A program made the position numbers and the translations under genes. The notes below the pieces were generated by a model. That model worked only from the letters and a program-made list of their open reading frames with translations, was not told where the DNA came from and made no database searches. A stretch of DNA of 46,842 bases from Henriciella sp. (lineage in GTDB: Bacteria > Pseudomonadota > Alphaproteobacteria > Caulobacterales > Hyphomonadaceae), in contig JABSQA010000006.1 in NCBI GenBank assembly GCA_013213825.1, positions 1-46,842 on the forward strand, written 5' to 3'. Below are positions 33,042-41,800 of the stretch, one piece after another. Numbering within the stretch: the first letter of the stretch is position 1; each line of letters begins with the position of its first letter.

Positions 33042-34157
33042 ATGCTGATCGGCGTTCCTAAGGAAATCAAAAATCATGAATATCGCGTTGGCCTAACACC
33101 TGAGAGTGTGGCTGAGCTTGTGCAGGACGGTAATTCGGTCCTTGTCGAAACCGAAGCCGGCGCAGGCATCGGCGCCAGCGACGATACCTATCGTCAACAT
33201 GGCGCAGAGATTGTTGGCAGTGCGCGTGAGGTCTTTGATCGCGCTGACATGATCATCAAGGTCAAAGAACCGCAAGCGATCGAGCGCGCGATGTTGCGCA
33301 AAGGCCAGATCCTCTACACCTATCTTCACCTCGCGCCGGATCCTGAACAGACCAAAGACCTGCTCGCCTCTGGCGCTGTGGGCATCGCCTACGAGACCGT
33401 CACCAGCGATGATGGTGACTTACCGCTGTTGAAGCCGATGAGCCAAGTCGCCGGCCGCCTTTCGATCCAGGTTGGCGCATCGGCGCTACAGAAAAATGCG
33501 GGTGGCCGCGGTGTCCTCTTAGGCGGCGTGCCCGGCGTCGCGCCAGCAAAGGTCATTGTGATCGGTGGCGGTGATGTCGGATTCAATGCCGCGCAAATGG
33601 CGGTCGGCATGCAAGCTGACGTGACCATTCTTGAGCGAGACAATGGCGTCATGGAACGTCTGTCGGCCCACTTTGGCGCATCCGCACGCGTGGTCCGATC
33701 CACCCCAGCCCTGCTGGATGAATTGCTCAAGACGGCGGATCTAGTCATCGGCGCCGTCCTAATTCCAGGGGCCGCCGCACCGAAACTGATCACCCGCGCC
33801 ATGCTCGGTCAAATGCAAACCGGAAGCGTTTTGGTCGACGTTGCAATTGACCAAGGCGGCTGTTTCGAAACGTCTCGGCCCACCACGCATGATGACCCAA
33901 CATATGAAATCGATGGCGTCATCCATTATTGCGTCGCCAATATGCCAGGCGCTGTTGCGCGCACGTCGACCTATGCCCTCAATGCCGCCACTTTGGTTCA
34001 CGCCAAGCGCATTGCTCGGCTTGGATGGAAAACCGCGCTCGCGCAGGATCCGCATCTGCTCAACGGGCTGAATGTCTGCGAAGGACACCTGACTTATCAG
34101 GCGGTCGGCGATGCCCTGGGGATCGAGACGCGCGACCCCAAAGACATGATCAGCTAA
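33042..34157 (+). CDS. ald: Alanine dehydrogenase
   Basis: The 371-residue protein is the normal size and begins MLIGVPKEIKNHEYRVGLTP, the family N-terminus with the substrate-binding Arg. VKEPQ and LYTYLHLAPD carry the catalytic Lys and His, and VIGGGDVGFNAAQMAVGMQADVTILERD is the NAD-binding fold. It converts L-alanine to pyruvate and ammonia with NAD+. ATG 33042 follows GGAGGACACA. The divergent Lrp gene is its probable regulator. It converges with an acyl-CoA dehydrogenase operon, with a small imperfect hairpin (34166-34190) between. Confidence 0.93.
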   Translation: MLIGVPKEIKNHEYRVGLTPESVAELVQDGNSVLVETEAGAGIGASDDTYRQHGAEIVGSAREVFDRADMIIKVKEPQAIERAMLRKGQILYTYLHLAPDPEQTKDLLASGAVGIAYETVTSDDGDLPLLKPMSQVAGRLSIQVGASALQKNAGGRGVLLGGVPGVAPAKVIVIGGGDVGFNAAQMAVGMQADVTILERDNGVMERLSAHFGASARVVRSTPALLDELLKTADLVIGAVLIPGAAAPKLITRAMLGQMQTGSVLVDVAIDQGGCFETSRPTTHDDPTYEIDGVIHYCVANMPGAVARTSTYALNAATLVHAKRIARLGWKTALAQDPHLLNGLNVCEGHLTYQAVGDALGIETRDPKDMIS

Positions 34158-34219
34158 AATTTGCGCACCGATCGCGCTGTGCGGTCGGTGACATAGGCAC
34201 GCTTCGGTGGATTAAACGG

Positions 34220-35302
34220 TTATGCCCAGCCTTGAAGGCGTGCTGCTTCCTCGCGCACGCGCTCTGGGCTGCCGAGTAATTGCCGGTTGGCGCCGATGCG
34301 TTTGAACCAATAGTGCAGTCCGACCAGGTCGGTGAATCCCATACCGCCATGCACTTCCGTCGACGTGCGCGCGATGAATGTCCCAATCTCAGCCAGATGG
34401 GATTTCGCCAAGCAGACCATAAGCGCGGCCTCGTCCATATTCTCGTCGACCGCATGCGCGGCATGCCAAACCAAAGCGCGGGCTGGCTCCAAATGGGCCG
34501 CCATTTCAGCGCAGAGATGTTTGACCGATTGGAAGCTCCCAATCACGCGATTGAATTGCTTGCGTTCCTTGGCGTACTCAACCGCTTTATCCAACATGGT
34601 CTGCGCTGCGCCCAAGCTGTCCGCAGCCATCAGGAGACGTCCCGTTTGGACCATCCGGTCCGCAGCCAAGCCAGGCTCATTCTCACCCGTGAGCGCAACT
34701 GCCTTCACACTCGAAAATTTGAGTTCGGCGAGATCGCGCGTCCGATCGATGGTCGCATGAGGAATGCGTTCCACGCCATCGGCCATGGCTGCGATATGAA
34801 GGCGTCCATCTGTGTCCGCAACCAGCACATGCGTGGCGTCTTGGGTGTCCATCGCGAACAGGGCCTTACCGGTGAGCGCTCCATCTGTGGCCGTCACGCC
34901 CGCGCCTTCCCGCGCGCCGATATGTTCCGAAATGGCGATGCCGAAGCGGACGTCGCCCGAGCCGACCTTTGACAACCACTCGCTCTGCTCAGCGTCCGTG
35001 CCCGCGCTTTCAATGCCAGCGACGGCCATCGCCGTGGAAAGGAAACCCGCAGGTGCAACCGCGGCGCCAAGCGCTTCTTGGATCAGCGCGGCATCCAATA
35101 GGCCCAGCCCCAATCCGCCATGGCGTTCAGGGATCAGAACTTGGTCTAAACCGAGTTCAGCAAGCCCACCGGCAATCGACTGTCCTTTCGCACTATCGCC
35201 ATCGGCAATCTCGCGAACCGTGTCGAGTGGTGCAGCAGAGTCCAGATAACCCTTGATAGAGTCCTGAAACATACGTTGGTCATCTGATAATCCGAATTCC
35301 AT
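34220..35302 (-). CDS. Acyl-CoA dehydrogenase, second of a pair
   Basis: The 360-residue protein has the acyl-CoA dehydrogenase layout: an N-terminal helical domain (MEFGLSDDQRMFQDSIKGYL), a middle beta domain, and a C-terminal helical domain with RKQFNRVIGSFQSVKHLCAEMA and EVHGGMGFTD. It is less conserved than its partner: the middle-domain motif is reduced to GIAISEHIGA, so some FAD or substrate contacts may be missing. It starts 11 nt after the partner gene with AGGAGGACGAAAC before ATG. Adjacent paired genes of this type form alpha2beta2 enzymes in steroid side-chain degradation, and I infer a similar heteromer. Confidence 0.88.
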   Translation of the reverse strand: MEFGLSDDQRMFQDSIKGYLDSAAPLDTVREIADGDSAKGQSIAGGLAELGLDQVLIPERHGGLGLGLLDAALIQEALGAAVAPAGFLSTAMAVAGIESAGTDAEQSEWLSKVGSGDVRFGIAISEHIGAREGAGVTATDGALTGKALFAMDTQDATHVLVADTDGRLHIAAMADGVERIPHATIDRTRDLAELKFSSVKAVALTGENEPGLAADRMVQTGRLLMAADSLGAAQTMLDKAVEYAKERKQFNRVIGSFQSVKHLCAEMAAHLEPARALVWHAAHAVDENMDEAALMVCLAKSHLAEIGTFIARTSTEVHGGMGFTDLVGLHYWFKRIGANRQLLGSPERVREEAARLQGWA

Positions 35303-35313
35303 GTTTCGTCCTC

Positions 35314-36507
35314 CTAAACGGCTGCCGGTCGGGGTTCGCGAGGCATCCCCAATCCGCGCTCAGAAATAATGTTCTTTTGAATTTGCGCCGTGCCGCCGCC
35401 AATGATCAGTCCCAGGTCATACATATACTTGGCCTGCCACGCGCCGAAATCGCGCAAATAAGGCGTGTCGCCATAAAGCAATCCAAACTCGCCCATGGCA
35501 TCGATGGCAAGACGAGCGAGTTCGTGATTGAGCTCGCAGCCTTGCAGCTTGATGATCAATCCGGCCATGCCCGCGCTCTCGCCTTTGATCCGATTGCTCA
35601 TCACGCGCAGACCATTGGCTTGCATCGCATAGACGCGCGCTTGCAAGGCGATCAGACGGTCGCGGAAGACCGGATTGTCGATCAATCGTTCGCCATTAAT
35701 GGTCTCTTTCTGCATCAACTCAGCGATCGCGAGAAGCCGCGTCTTGGCGGCATTCGGATCACCGAGCATGCCGCGTTCATGAGTCAAAGTCGCATTGGCG
35801 ACTTGCCACCCCTTTCCAGGCTCCCCAACGATTTGATCCCGAGGGACGCGGACATCGGTGAAGAACACTTCATTAAAATTGGCATTCATCGTCATATCGA
35901 CCAAGGGTCGAACCTCGATGCCGGGCGTGTCCATGGAGAAGATGAGATAAGAAATACCGTGATGCTTTTTGGCATCTGGCTCTGTGCGAACGAGACAGAA
36001 AATCATGTCCGCTTGTTTGGCGGTTGAAGTCCAAATCTTTTGACCATTGATGACATAGTCATTGCCATCAATCTCGCCCTTGGTTGCGAGCGACGCTAAG
36101 TCGGACCCGGCACCCGGTTCCGAATAGCCTTGGCACCAAATCATTTCACCATGAAGCGTGGGCCGAATATAGGCCTGTTTCTGTTCCTCAGTGCCCAGCT
36201 CGAGCAACGTCGGCACCAGCATAGAAACGCCTTGATTGGCGATCCCCTTAGGCAGTCCGGTCCGCGCGAACTCTTCCGCGATAATGCGCGATTTTAAGAT
36301 GTCTGGTTCTGCGCCATAGCCGCCATATTCTTGCGGAATGGTGCGCGCCGCCAGGCCGTGCTCGATCAACCATTTTTGCCAATCCAGGCGTTTCTGGTTT
36401 TTCATCCCTCTATCATTCTGGGTCGGGGCTTTGTCTTTATTGTCGGCCAGTAAAGTCGCGATTTCGTCGCGAAAAGATTCATATTCAGGGCTCAGACTCA
36501 AATCCAT
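35314..36507 (-). CDS. Acyl-CoA dehydrogenase, first of a pair
   Basis: The 397-residue protein has MDLSLSPEYESFRDEIATLL, the FAD/substrate-binding QGYSEPGAGSDLASL, NGQKIWTSTAKQADMIFCLVRT, and the C-terminal IGGGTAQIQKNIISERGLGMPR. These residues are well conserved, so it should be active: it makes the 2,3-double bond of an acyl-CoA and passes electrons to ETF. ATG 36507 follows GAGGATCAATT. With its downstream partner it likely forms a heterotetramer for bulky or branched acyl-CoA. A perfect palindrome lies 106 bp upstream. Confidence 0.9.
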   Translation of the reverse strand: MDLSLSPEYESFRDEIATLLADNKDKAPTQNDRGMKNQKRLDWQKWLIEHGLAARTIPQEYGGYGAEPDILKSRIIAEEFARTGLPKGIANQGVSMLVPTLLELGTEEQKQAYIRPTLHGEMIWCQGYSEPGAGSDLASLATKGEIDGNDYVINGQKIWTSTAKQADMIFCLVRTEPDAKKHHGISYLIFSMDTPGIEVRPLVDMTMNANFNEVFFTDVRVPRDQIVGEPGKGWQVANATLTHERGMLGDPNAAKTRLLAIAELMQKETINGERLIDNPVFRDRLIALQARVYAMQANGLRVMSNRIKGESAGMAGLIIKLQGCELNHELARLAIDAMGEFGLLYGDTPYLRDFGAWQAKYMYDLGLIIGGGTAQIQKNIISERGLGMPREPRPAAV

Positions 36508-36612
36508 AATTGATCCTCGATTCGAACTGGGGAAAGGCGCCCAAAGCGCGCTTCAAGCGGCAACTCATACACGTCACGCTTTGCCGCACAAGTTCACGTA
36601 GGGGCGCCTAAA

Positions 36613-36627
36613 TTGCCGTAACGGCAA
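36613..36627. promoter_or_regulatory. Perfect 15-bp palindrome upstream of the acyl-CoA dehydrogenase pair
   Basis: TTGCCGT-A-ACGGCAA is a perfect inverted repeat with a single central base. Its shape resembles MerR-type LiuR or TetR-type operators that control acyl-CoA catabolism. No such regulator is in the window except the distant TetR at 26.6 kb. The 237-bp gap (36508-36744) shows no gene. Confidence 0.5.
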
Positions 36628-36664
36628 CAGCTTTCAGCGTGATTGTCGCCCTCTTAAAACGCAA

Positions 36665-36693
36665 ATCGGGACGGCAAGTTATGCCATCCCGAT
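36665..36693 (-). terminator. Hairpin downstream of the tautomerase operon
   Basis: ATCGGGA paired with TCCCGAT, plus an inner GGCA/TGCC, forms a stable hairpin 52 bp after the tautomerase stop on the minus strand. It is followed by the weak T-rich TTTGCGTTTT. It probably ends the HxlR-tautomerase operon. Confidence 0.5.
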
Positions 36694-36744
36694 CTCGTCA
36701 TGTTAGGGCAAGACCGCCCTTAATAATTTAAGCGAAGTTTGGCC

Positions 36745-37149
36745 TTATTCCGCCGGCGCGTGATGGCCGTGCTTGGCCAGCCATTCAGCTTCTTCACCCG
36801 GCTCCGGCATAATCTCTCCACCTTCCAGGACCCAACTTGCGGGCACATCTGCGGTGATCATTCCAATCTCATCGCGCGATAGACCGGTATGCGTTTGAAT
36901 CGAAGCCTGCATCTCTTCGATGATTTGCGCTTTCTGTGCGTCGGTTCGTCCTGATCGGATGCTGCCAAACAGCATCGCGCTTTTGTCGCCAAGCGGTTGG
37001 GCCGGTGAGTCTTCGACGAAGAATGCGTGTACGAACTGAGGCGGTGCGCCGGTGACGTCACAATGGATGCGCGTAATATCGGCAGCGATTTTCGGCTTCG
37101 CAGCATCGTCAATCGTGCCTTTGGCAGAGTTGCACATATAGAGTGGCAT
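36745..37149 (-). CDS. Tautomerase-superfamily protein with N-terminal Pro
   Basis: The 134-residue protein starts MPLYMCNSAKG, so removal of Met would expose Pro1, the general base of the 4-oxalocrotonate tautomerase superfamily. IAADITRIHCDVTGAPPQFVHAFFVED gives the first beta-alpha-beta unit and the second half (AQKAQIIEEMQASIQTHTGL) a second one, as in fused-type members such as malonate semialdehyde decarboxylase and cis-CaaD-like proteins. Substrate unknown. ATG 37149 follows GGAGATACTGTT, 11 nt after the neighbouring tautomerase-like gene, in an HxlR operon. Confidence 0.75.
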   Translation of the reverse strand: MPLYMCNSAKGTIDDAAKPKIAADITRIHCDVTGAPPQFVHAFFVEDSPAQPLGDKSAMLFGSIRSGRTDAQKAQIIEEMQASIQTHTGLSRDEIGMITADVPASWVLEGGEIMPEPGEEAEWLAKHGHHAPAE

Positions 37150-37160
37150 AACAGTATCTC

Positions 37161-37481
37161 CTATTCTGCGACGGGGTCTGAAATCACGCCGACGATTTCA
37201 TTCAGCGAGCACTTCGTGTGATCGGTCCAAATTCCGCAGAGCTCTCTGAGCAATGGTTCACGCTCACTTAGTGAAACGGCACGCGGGGCTCGAAGTGAGA
37301 TGATCGATGACGTGCTCGGCGCGGACGCGGTAAACCCGCTTCGCTCTGGCACGGCGAGCCAGCTAAATTCGGCGGGCGCTCCAAACGCGCGTTCTGTGAA
37401 TTCGCTGATACTGGCGCGCAGAGCCGCCGCAGTGTCGTCAGGGATTTGCCCTTCTTGTACGACGCAATTGCATGGGATCAT
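37161..37481 (-). CDS. Tautomerase-like protein lacking the N-terminal Pro
   Basis: The 106-residue protein (ATG 37481 after GAGGAGAAGATCAA) follows the same plan as its neighbour: an initial strand, helix TAAALRASISEFTERAF, then AEFSWLAVPE and a second half with SEREPLLRELCGIWTDHT. It begins MIPCN, so the residue after Met is Ile and Pro comes one place later. Met is unlikely to be removed before Ile, so the classical Pro1 base is missing. It could be the inactive partner in a mixed oligomer with the neighbour. Its ATG overlaps the HxlR stop (ATGA). Confidence 0.55.
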   Translation of the reverse strand: MIPCNCVVQEGQIPDDTAAALRASISEFTERAFGAPAEFSWLAVPERSGFTASAPSTSSIISLRAPRAVSLSEREPLLRELCGIWTDHTKCSLNEIVGVISDPVAE

Positions 37482-37966
37482 TTGATCTTCTCCTCTTTTC
37501 CTGTCCAATCGATCGGCGGTGCTTTGGTGTTGCGCCGCATGCCCACTTCGCTGAGCGCCATGCGCTCACCAGATTCTCGCCTTGGCCAGACTCTTGGCAG
37601 ACGCTCGCCTGAGTCTTTGTCGGTGATGATGGTGGATGGGCCGTCCTCATGCGCCACCCATTTATCCCCCCATTGAGACAATGCGATAATGACCGGCGCC
37701 AATTCGCGGCCTCGTTCTGTCAGCTGATATTCTTCATATTTGGACCCGTCAGCGGCTGGAACACGTACCATAATGCGGCCCTCGACCAATTCATTTAGAC
37801 GACTGGTCAGAGTGTTCTTGGCAATGCCGAGCGACTTCTGAAAATGCTTGAATCGGCGCGCGCCCATCATCGCATCCCGAATGATCAATAAGGACCACCA
37901 TGAGCCGACATGTTCGAGCGTGCGCGCGATCGAACACTGCATATTGGAGAATGATTTGGTTTTCAT
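37478..37966 (-). CDS. HxlR-family transcriptional regulator
   Basis: The 162-residue winged-helix protein has the family core NMQCSIARTLEHVGSWWSLLIIRDAMMGARRFKHFQKSLGIAKNTLTSRLNELVEGRIM, followed by YQLTERGRELAPVIIALSQWGDKW. The conserved Cys near the N-terminus (MQCSIARTL) is the residue that senses oxidants or electrophiles in some members such as HypR. A C-terminal extension of about 45 residues is present. It heads an operon with two tautomerase-like genes and is divergent from a GST gene, which suggests control of an electrophile response. ATG 37966 follows AAGGGCGCAG. Confidence 0.9.
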   Translation of the reverse strand: MKTKSFSNMQCSIARTLEHVGSWWSLLIIRDAMMGARRFKHFQKSLGIAKNTLTSRLNELVEGRIMVRVPAADGSKYEEYQLTERGRELAPVIIALSQWGDKWVAHEDGPSTIITDKDSGERLPRVWPRRESGERMALSEVGMRRNTKAPPIDWTGKEEKIK

Positions 37967-37980
37967 CTGCGCCCTTAACT

Positions 37981-38027
37981 GGTTGCACTATTAGACCACA
38001 TACCCCATATGGTCTCATATTGCAACC
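37981..38027. promoter_or_regulatory. Nested 47-bp dyad between HxlR and GST genes
   Basis: The outer arms GGTTGCA (37981-37987) and TGCAACC (38021-38027) enclose the inner arms AGACCA (37993-37998) and TGGTCT (38010-38015) symmetrically, so the whole 47 bp is an imperfect palindrome centred at 38004. It lies 15 bp from the HxlR start and 51 bp from the GST start. This fits a two-dimer HxlR operator giving autoregulation and control of the GST gene. Confidence 0.65.
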
Positions 38028-38077
38028 AAATAGTATCATGCCACCGGCGTGATCAAAGCAGAAGAAGGAGACGCCTC

Positions 38078-38767
38078 ATGCAGTTGAAAGTTCATGGTAC
38101 CATTCTATCCCCTTGGGTTCGCCGCTTGGTCTTATTTATCGAAGAAAAAGAGCTGCCTTATGAGCTCGAGACCGTCGTGCCTTTGGGGGAGCCCGATCCA
38201 GACTTTTTGAAGATTAGCCCGCTCGGCAAAATCCCTGTCTTAGAGTTCAATGGCCGTTTCCTTCCGGACTCGCTCGCCGCATGTACTTTGATCGAATCTG
38301 AAGTTTCAGACCCCGCGCTCTTCCCGGAGCAAGGATGGGATCATGCTTGGATGCTTTGGCTTTGCGATTATCTCGCCACCGCCTTTTTCTCAAAAGTTGA
38401 AGCCCCACTCTTCATCCAGAAATTTGTGAATCCAAACTTCCAAAACACTGAGCCAGATCAGGCCATCATTGACGCCGCGCTCGCCTATATGCCGCAAGTG
38501 TTCGACTATCTTGAATCGCTTTTACTATCCGGTCAGGCCTTCTTGCTGGGCGACAAAGTGAGCCTCGCAGACCTCACGGCTGGCAGCATTTTCGTGAATT
38601 TCTACCATGCAGGCGAGCAGGTCGATGCCGCCCGCTGGCCCAACCTTTCCGACTATGTCACCCGCCTGCATGCACGCCCCTCATTCCAACGCGTTTTGGA
38701 GCGAGAACGAAAAACGGTTGGCGCGTTATCACCGATTTTCGCGGGTTCACCCGATCCGGTTGGATAA
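38078..38767 (+). CDS. Glutathione S-transferase family protein
   Basis: The 229-residue protein has the thioredoxin-fold N-terminus (VHGTILSPWVRRLVLFIEEKELPYE, SPLGKIPVLEFNGRFLPDSLAACTLIE, with the conserved cis-Pro and Asp-Ser) and a helical C-terminus with LGDKVSLADLTAGSI. It should conjugate glutathione to electrophiles. ATG 38078 follows AAGGAGACGCCTC; the frame extends upstream into the operator. Divergent from HxlR and probably its target. Confidence 0.88.
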   Translation: MQLKVHGTILSPWVRRLVLFIEEKELPYELETVVPLGEPDPDFLKISPLGKIPVLEFNGRFLPDSLAACTLIESEVSDPALFPEQGWDHAWMLWLCDYLATAFFSKVEAPLFIQKFVNPNFQNTEPDQAIIDAALAYMPQVFDYLESLLLSGQAFLLGDKVSLADLTAGSIFVNFYHAGEQVDAARWPNLSDYVTRLHARPSFQRVLERERKTVGALSPIFAGSPDPVG

Positions 38768-38847
38768 AATCAATCAGCGCCGCATGGTTAGGCGTTGTAC
38801 ATTGACGATGACGGCCTAGAGTGACCTCTAAGTTACGGGGTTCTTCT

Positions 38848-41800
38848 ATGCTCAAATCAATCATCGCGATCTTCGCCAGCTTTCTCGTCGGCGGACTGTT
38901 TTCGGCATCGGCGCAAGAGCGAGGCTATTATCACTCGCCTGATATTCACAATGAGACACTGATCTTTGTCAGCGAGGGGGACCTTTGGCGGGCCAGTGCT
39001 CAAGGCGGAACAGCTGTTCGCTTGACCACGCATCCCGAAGTCGAAAGCGCCCCGACCCTGTCACCCGATGGCAAGTGGATCGCATTCCAAGCGAGCTATG
39101 ACGGACCGCAGGAAATTTACTTGATCTCTTCAACCGGTGGCACGCCGAAGCGTCTAACCTATGAAGGCGGCGGCGTCAGCGTCCGGGGCTGGATGGATGA
39201 TGATCGGGTTATCTTCCGCACAACCAATATTGTGGGACGAATCCCCCGCATCTTACGGACGGTCGATCGTACCTCCCTCGCCGTAGAAGATTTGCCATTT
39301 GATAATGCGGATTTGGCGACGGTCGACGCGCCCGACTCGTCTCTCTTCTTCACGCGCTATGGCTTGTCGATGTTTTCAGACAATGCTGTGCTTTATCGCG
39401 GTGGACGGATGGCGCAGCTGTGGCGAGGCGACTTAGGCCGTGACGCCGAAGCCGTGCGGCTGACGGAGGATTTCGGCGCCCCGATCCGACATCCTATGTA
39501 TCGCGACGGCCGTATCTATTTTGTCAGCGATAAATCTGGCGCGGATAATATTTGGTCCGTGACCACCGAAGGCAGTAACCCGATCCAACACACGCAGCGC
39601 ACGCAGTGGCAATTGCGCACCCCTGCTCTGCACGATGATACGATCGTGTTCCAAAGTGGCGCCGACCTTTTTGCCTTCGATCTCGAAACCAACACGACTC
39701 GCCAAATCGACTTATTCTTGATGAGCGATGGCGACTATCAAAGAGAGCGTTGGATCGATGATCCGCTCGCTTATTTGGAACACGCAAGAATGGCCCCCAC
39801 CGGTGATGCCGCTGTGATCAGCGCCAGAGGACGGTTCGCATCCGTCTATACCGGCCAACGCCGCCGTGTTGATCATCGCTTTGCCTTGGATAAGCGTGCG
39901 CGGTCCGCCAGCTACAGTCATGATGGTGACTCCATCTATGTAATTTTGGATCAAGAAGACCGCGGCGAGATTTGGAAATTTCCGGCCAATGGCCGAGGCG
40001 CTGCAAAACAGCTGACCGCTGATTCAGATGCTCATATCTGGGAGCTCTTCCCATCGCCGCATGACGCGACCGTTTTGTTCATCGACAAAAAGGGGCGGTT
40101 GCGAAAGCTCGATCCAGAAACCGGCGCGGTGGAAACGCTCGATACAACGACGAGTTCGTTTGATGCCGCCTTTGGCGATTTCGCCTGGTCAAGCGGAGGT
40201 CGTTATCTGGCTTACACATTTACCGATGCGCGCAATATGCGCGGCGTGGCCATTTATGATTTTGAGACCAAACAAAAAGCCATTGCCACGACTGGCAAAT
40301 ATGAATCCTTTGCGCCCGCATTCTCGCAAGATGGAGCGTGGTTATATTTCATCTCAAATCGCAATTTCAACGCCTCGCCCGGATCGCCATGGGGCGATCG
40401 CAATATGGGGCCTGCCTTCCGGGAACGCGGCCAAATCTTCGCGGTGCAACTCGACCCGCAAGCGGCTTTCGCCTTCGATCCGCCGAGCGAGTTGGCACAA
40501 TCTGAAGAGGAGTCGGATGAGGGCGATGAGAATGAAGAGGATACGCTCGAACCAGAGATCGTGACGGCCGACCTTTCAAGCCGACTGTTCCAGGTTCCGA
40601 TTGGGTCCGGTGATTTTGGCGCGCTCGCTGCCAATGACAAATATCTGTTTGTTTATAGCTTCGGCGAGTCGTCCGACTTGCAACGCGTCGCCATCACATC
40701 AGAAGAGCCATCGCTGAAAGACTATACCTCAAATGTGCGCGGCTTCGAACTCTCCGCAGATGGTAGCAAACTGTTTGTTCAGACCGGACGAGGATCGGAT
40801 ACAAAATTTGTCATCGTTGATGCGAACAAAGACTTTCCAGGCGACACCAGTTCGCAAACCCTGCGATTAAATGACTGGATCCTGCGCATCGATCCGAAAC
40901 AAGAGTGGCGCCAATTGGTGTTGGATGCGTGGCGTCTTCATCGTGATTTTGCCTATGATCCAAACTTACGCTCCGTCGACTGGATCGCCGTGCGGGATCG
41001 TTATGTGCCGCTGCGCGATCGGATTGGGCATCGCTCTGAAGTGGATGACCTGTTTCGTCAGATGTCAGCCGAGCTCGGCATTTTGCACAGTCAAATCCGC
41101 GGCGGTGACACACCGGTTGATTTAGAGAGCGGCGCACCGAGTTTCCTAGGCGCGAGCTATATCGCGCGCGCGAATGGCCTCGAGATCACGCGAATCTATC
41201 GCGGCGAGCCAGATCGACCAGGCACGCTCGGTCCCTTGCAAAAACCCGGTATCGATGTCCGCGTTGGCGACGTGATCTTGTCGGTTGATGGGGCGCGCAT
41301 CCGCTCAGAGGCGGATCTGGCGAATGCTCTAATGATGAAATCCGGCCAGGAAGTCCTACTGGAATTGCGCCGGGGCGACGAGACGGTTCTGGAGATTGTT
41401 GAACCCAGGTCGCATTGGCAGTCACGTCCACTCTATTATTATGACTGGGTCGAACGGAACCGCGAGCGTGTGGCAGCAGGTTCAGATAGCAATATTGGCT
41501 ATCTCCATTTGCGCGCCATGGGCGCTTCAGATGCGGCCAGCTTTGCGCGCGATTTCTTTGAGCATTTCGACAAAGACGGTCTGATCATCGATGTGCGCGG
41601 CAATAGTGGCGGCAATGTCGACAGTATCATACTCAGCACCCTGCTCCGCCAAGCTTGGGCCTATTGGCGCAATCCAGCGCATGGCGATGCCTATACGAAT
41701 ATGCAGCAGACATTTCGAGGTCACTTGGTGGTGCTGATCAATGAAGGCACCTATTCAGATGGCGAGACTTTCGCGGCCGGCGTGAAGACACTCGAGCTCG

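Noticed and set aside
32913-33077. 55-residue N-terminal extension of the second Lrp regulator
   Set aside because: It covers the divergent ald promoter and overlaps the ald start; MDEKDRKIL is the normal family N-terminus.
34166-34190. Hairpin CACCGA/TCGGTG between ald and the acyl-CoA dehydrogenase as a terminator
   Set aside because: The stem is interrupted and no T-tract follows on either strand, so I did not list it as a terminator.
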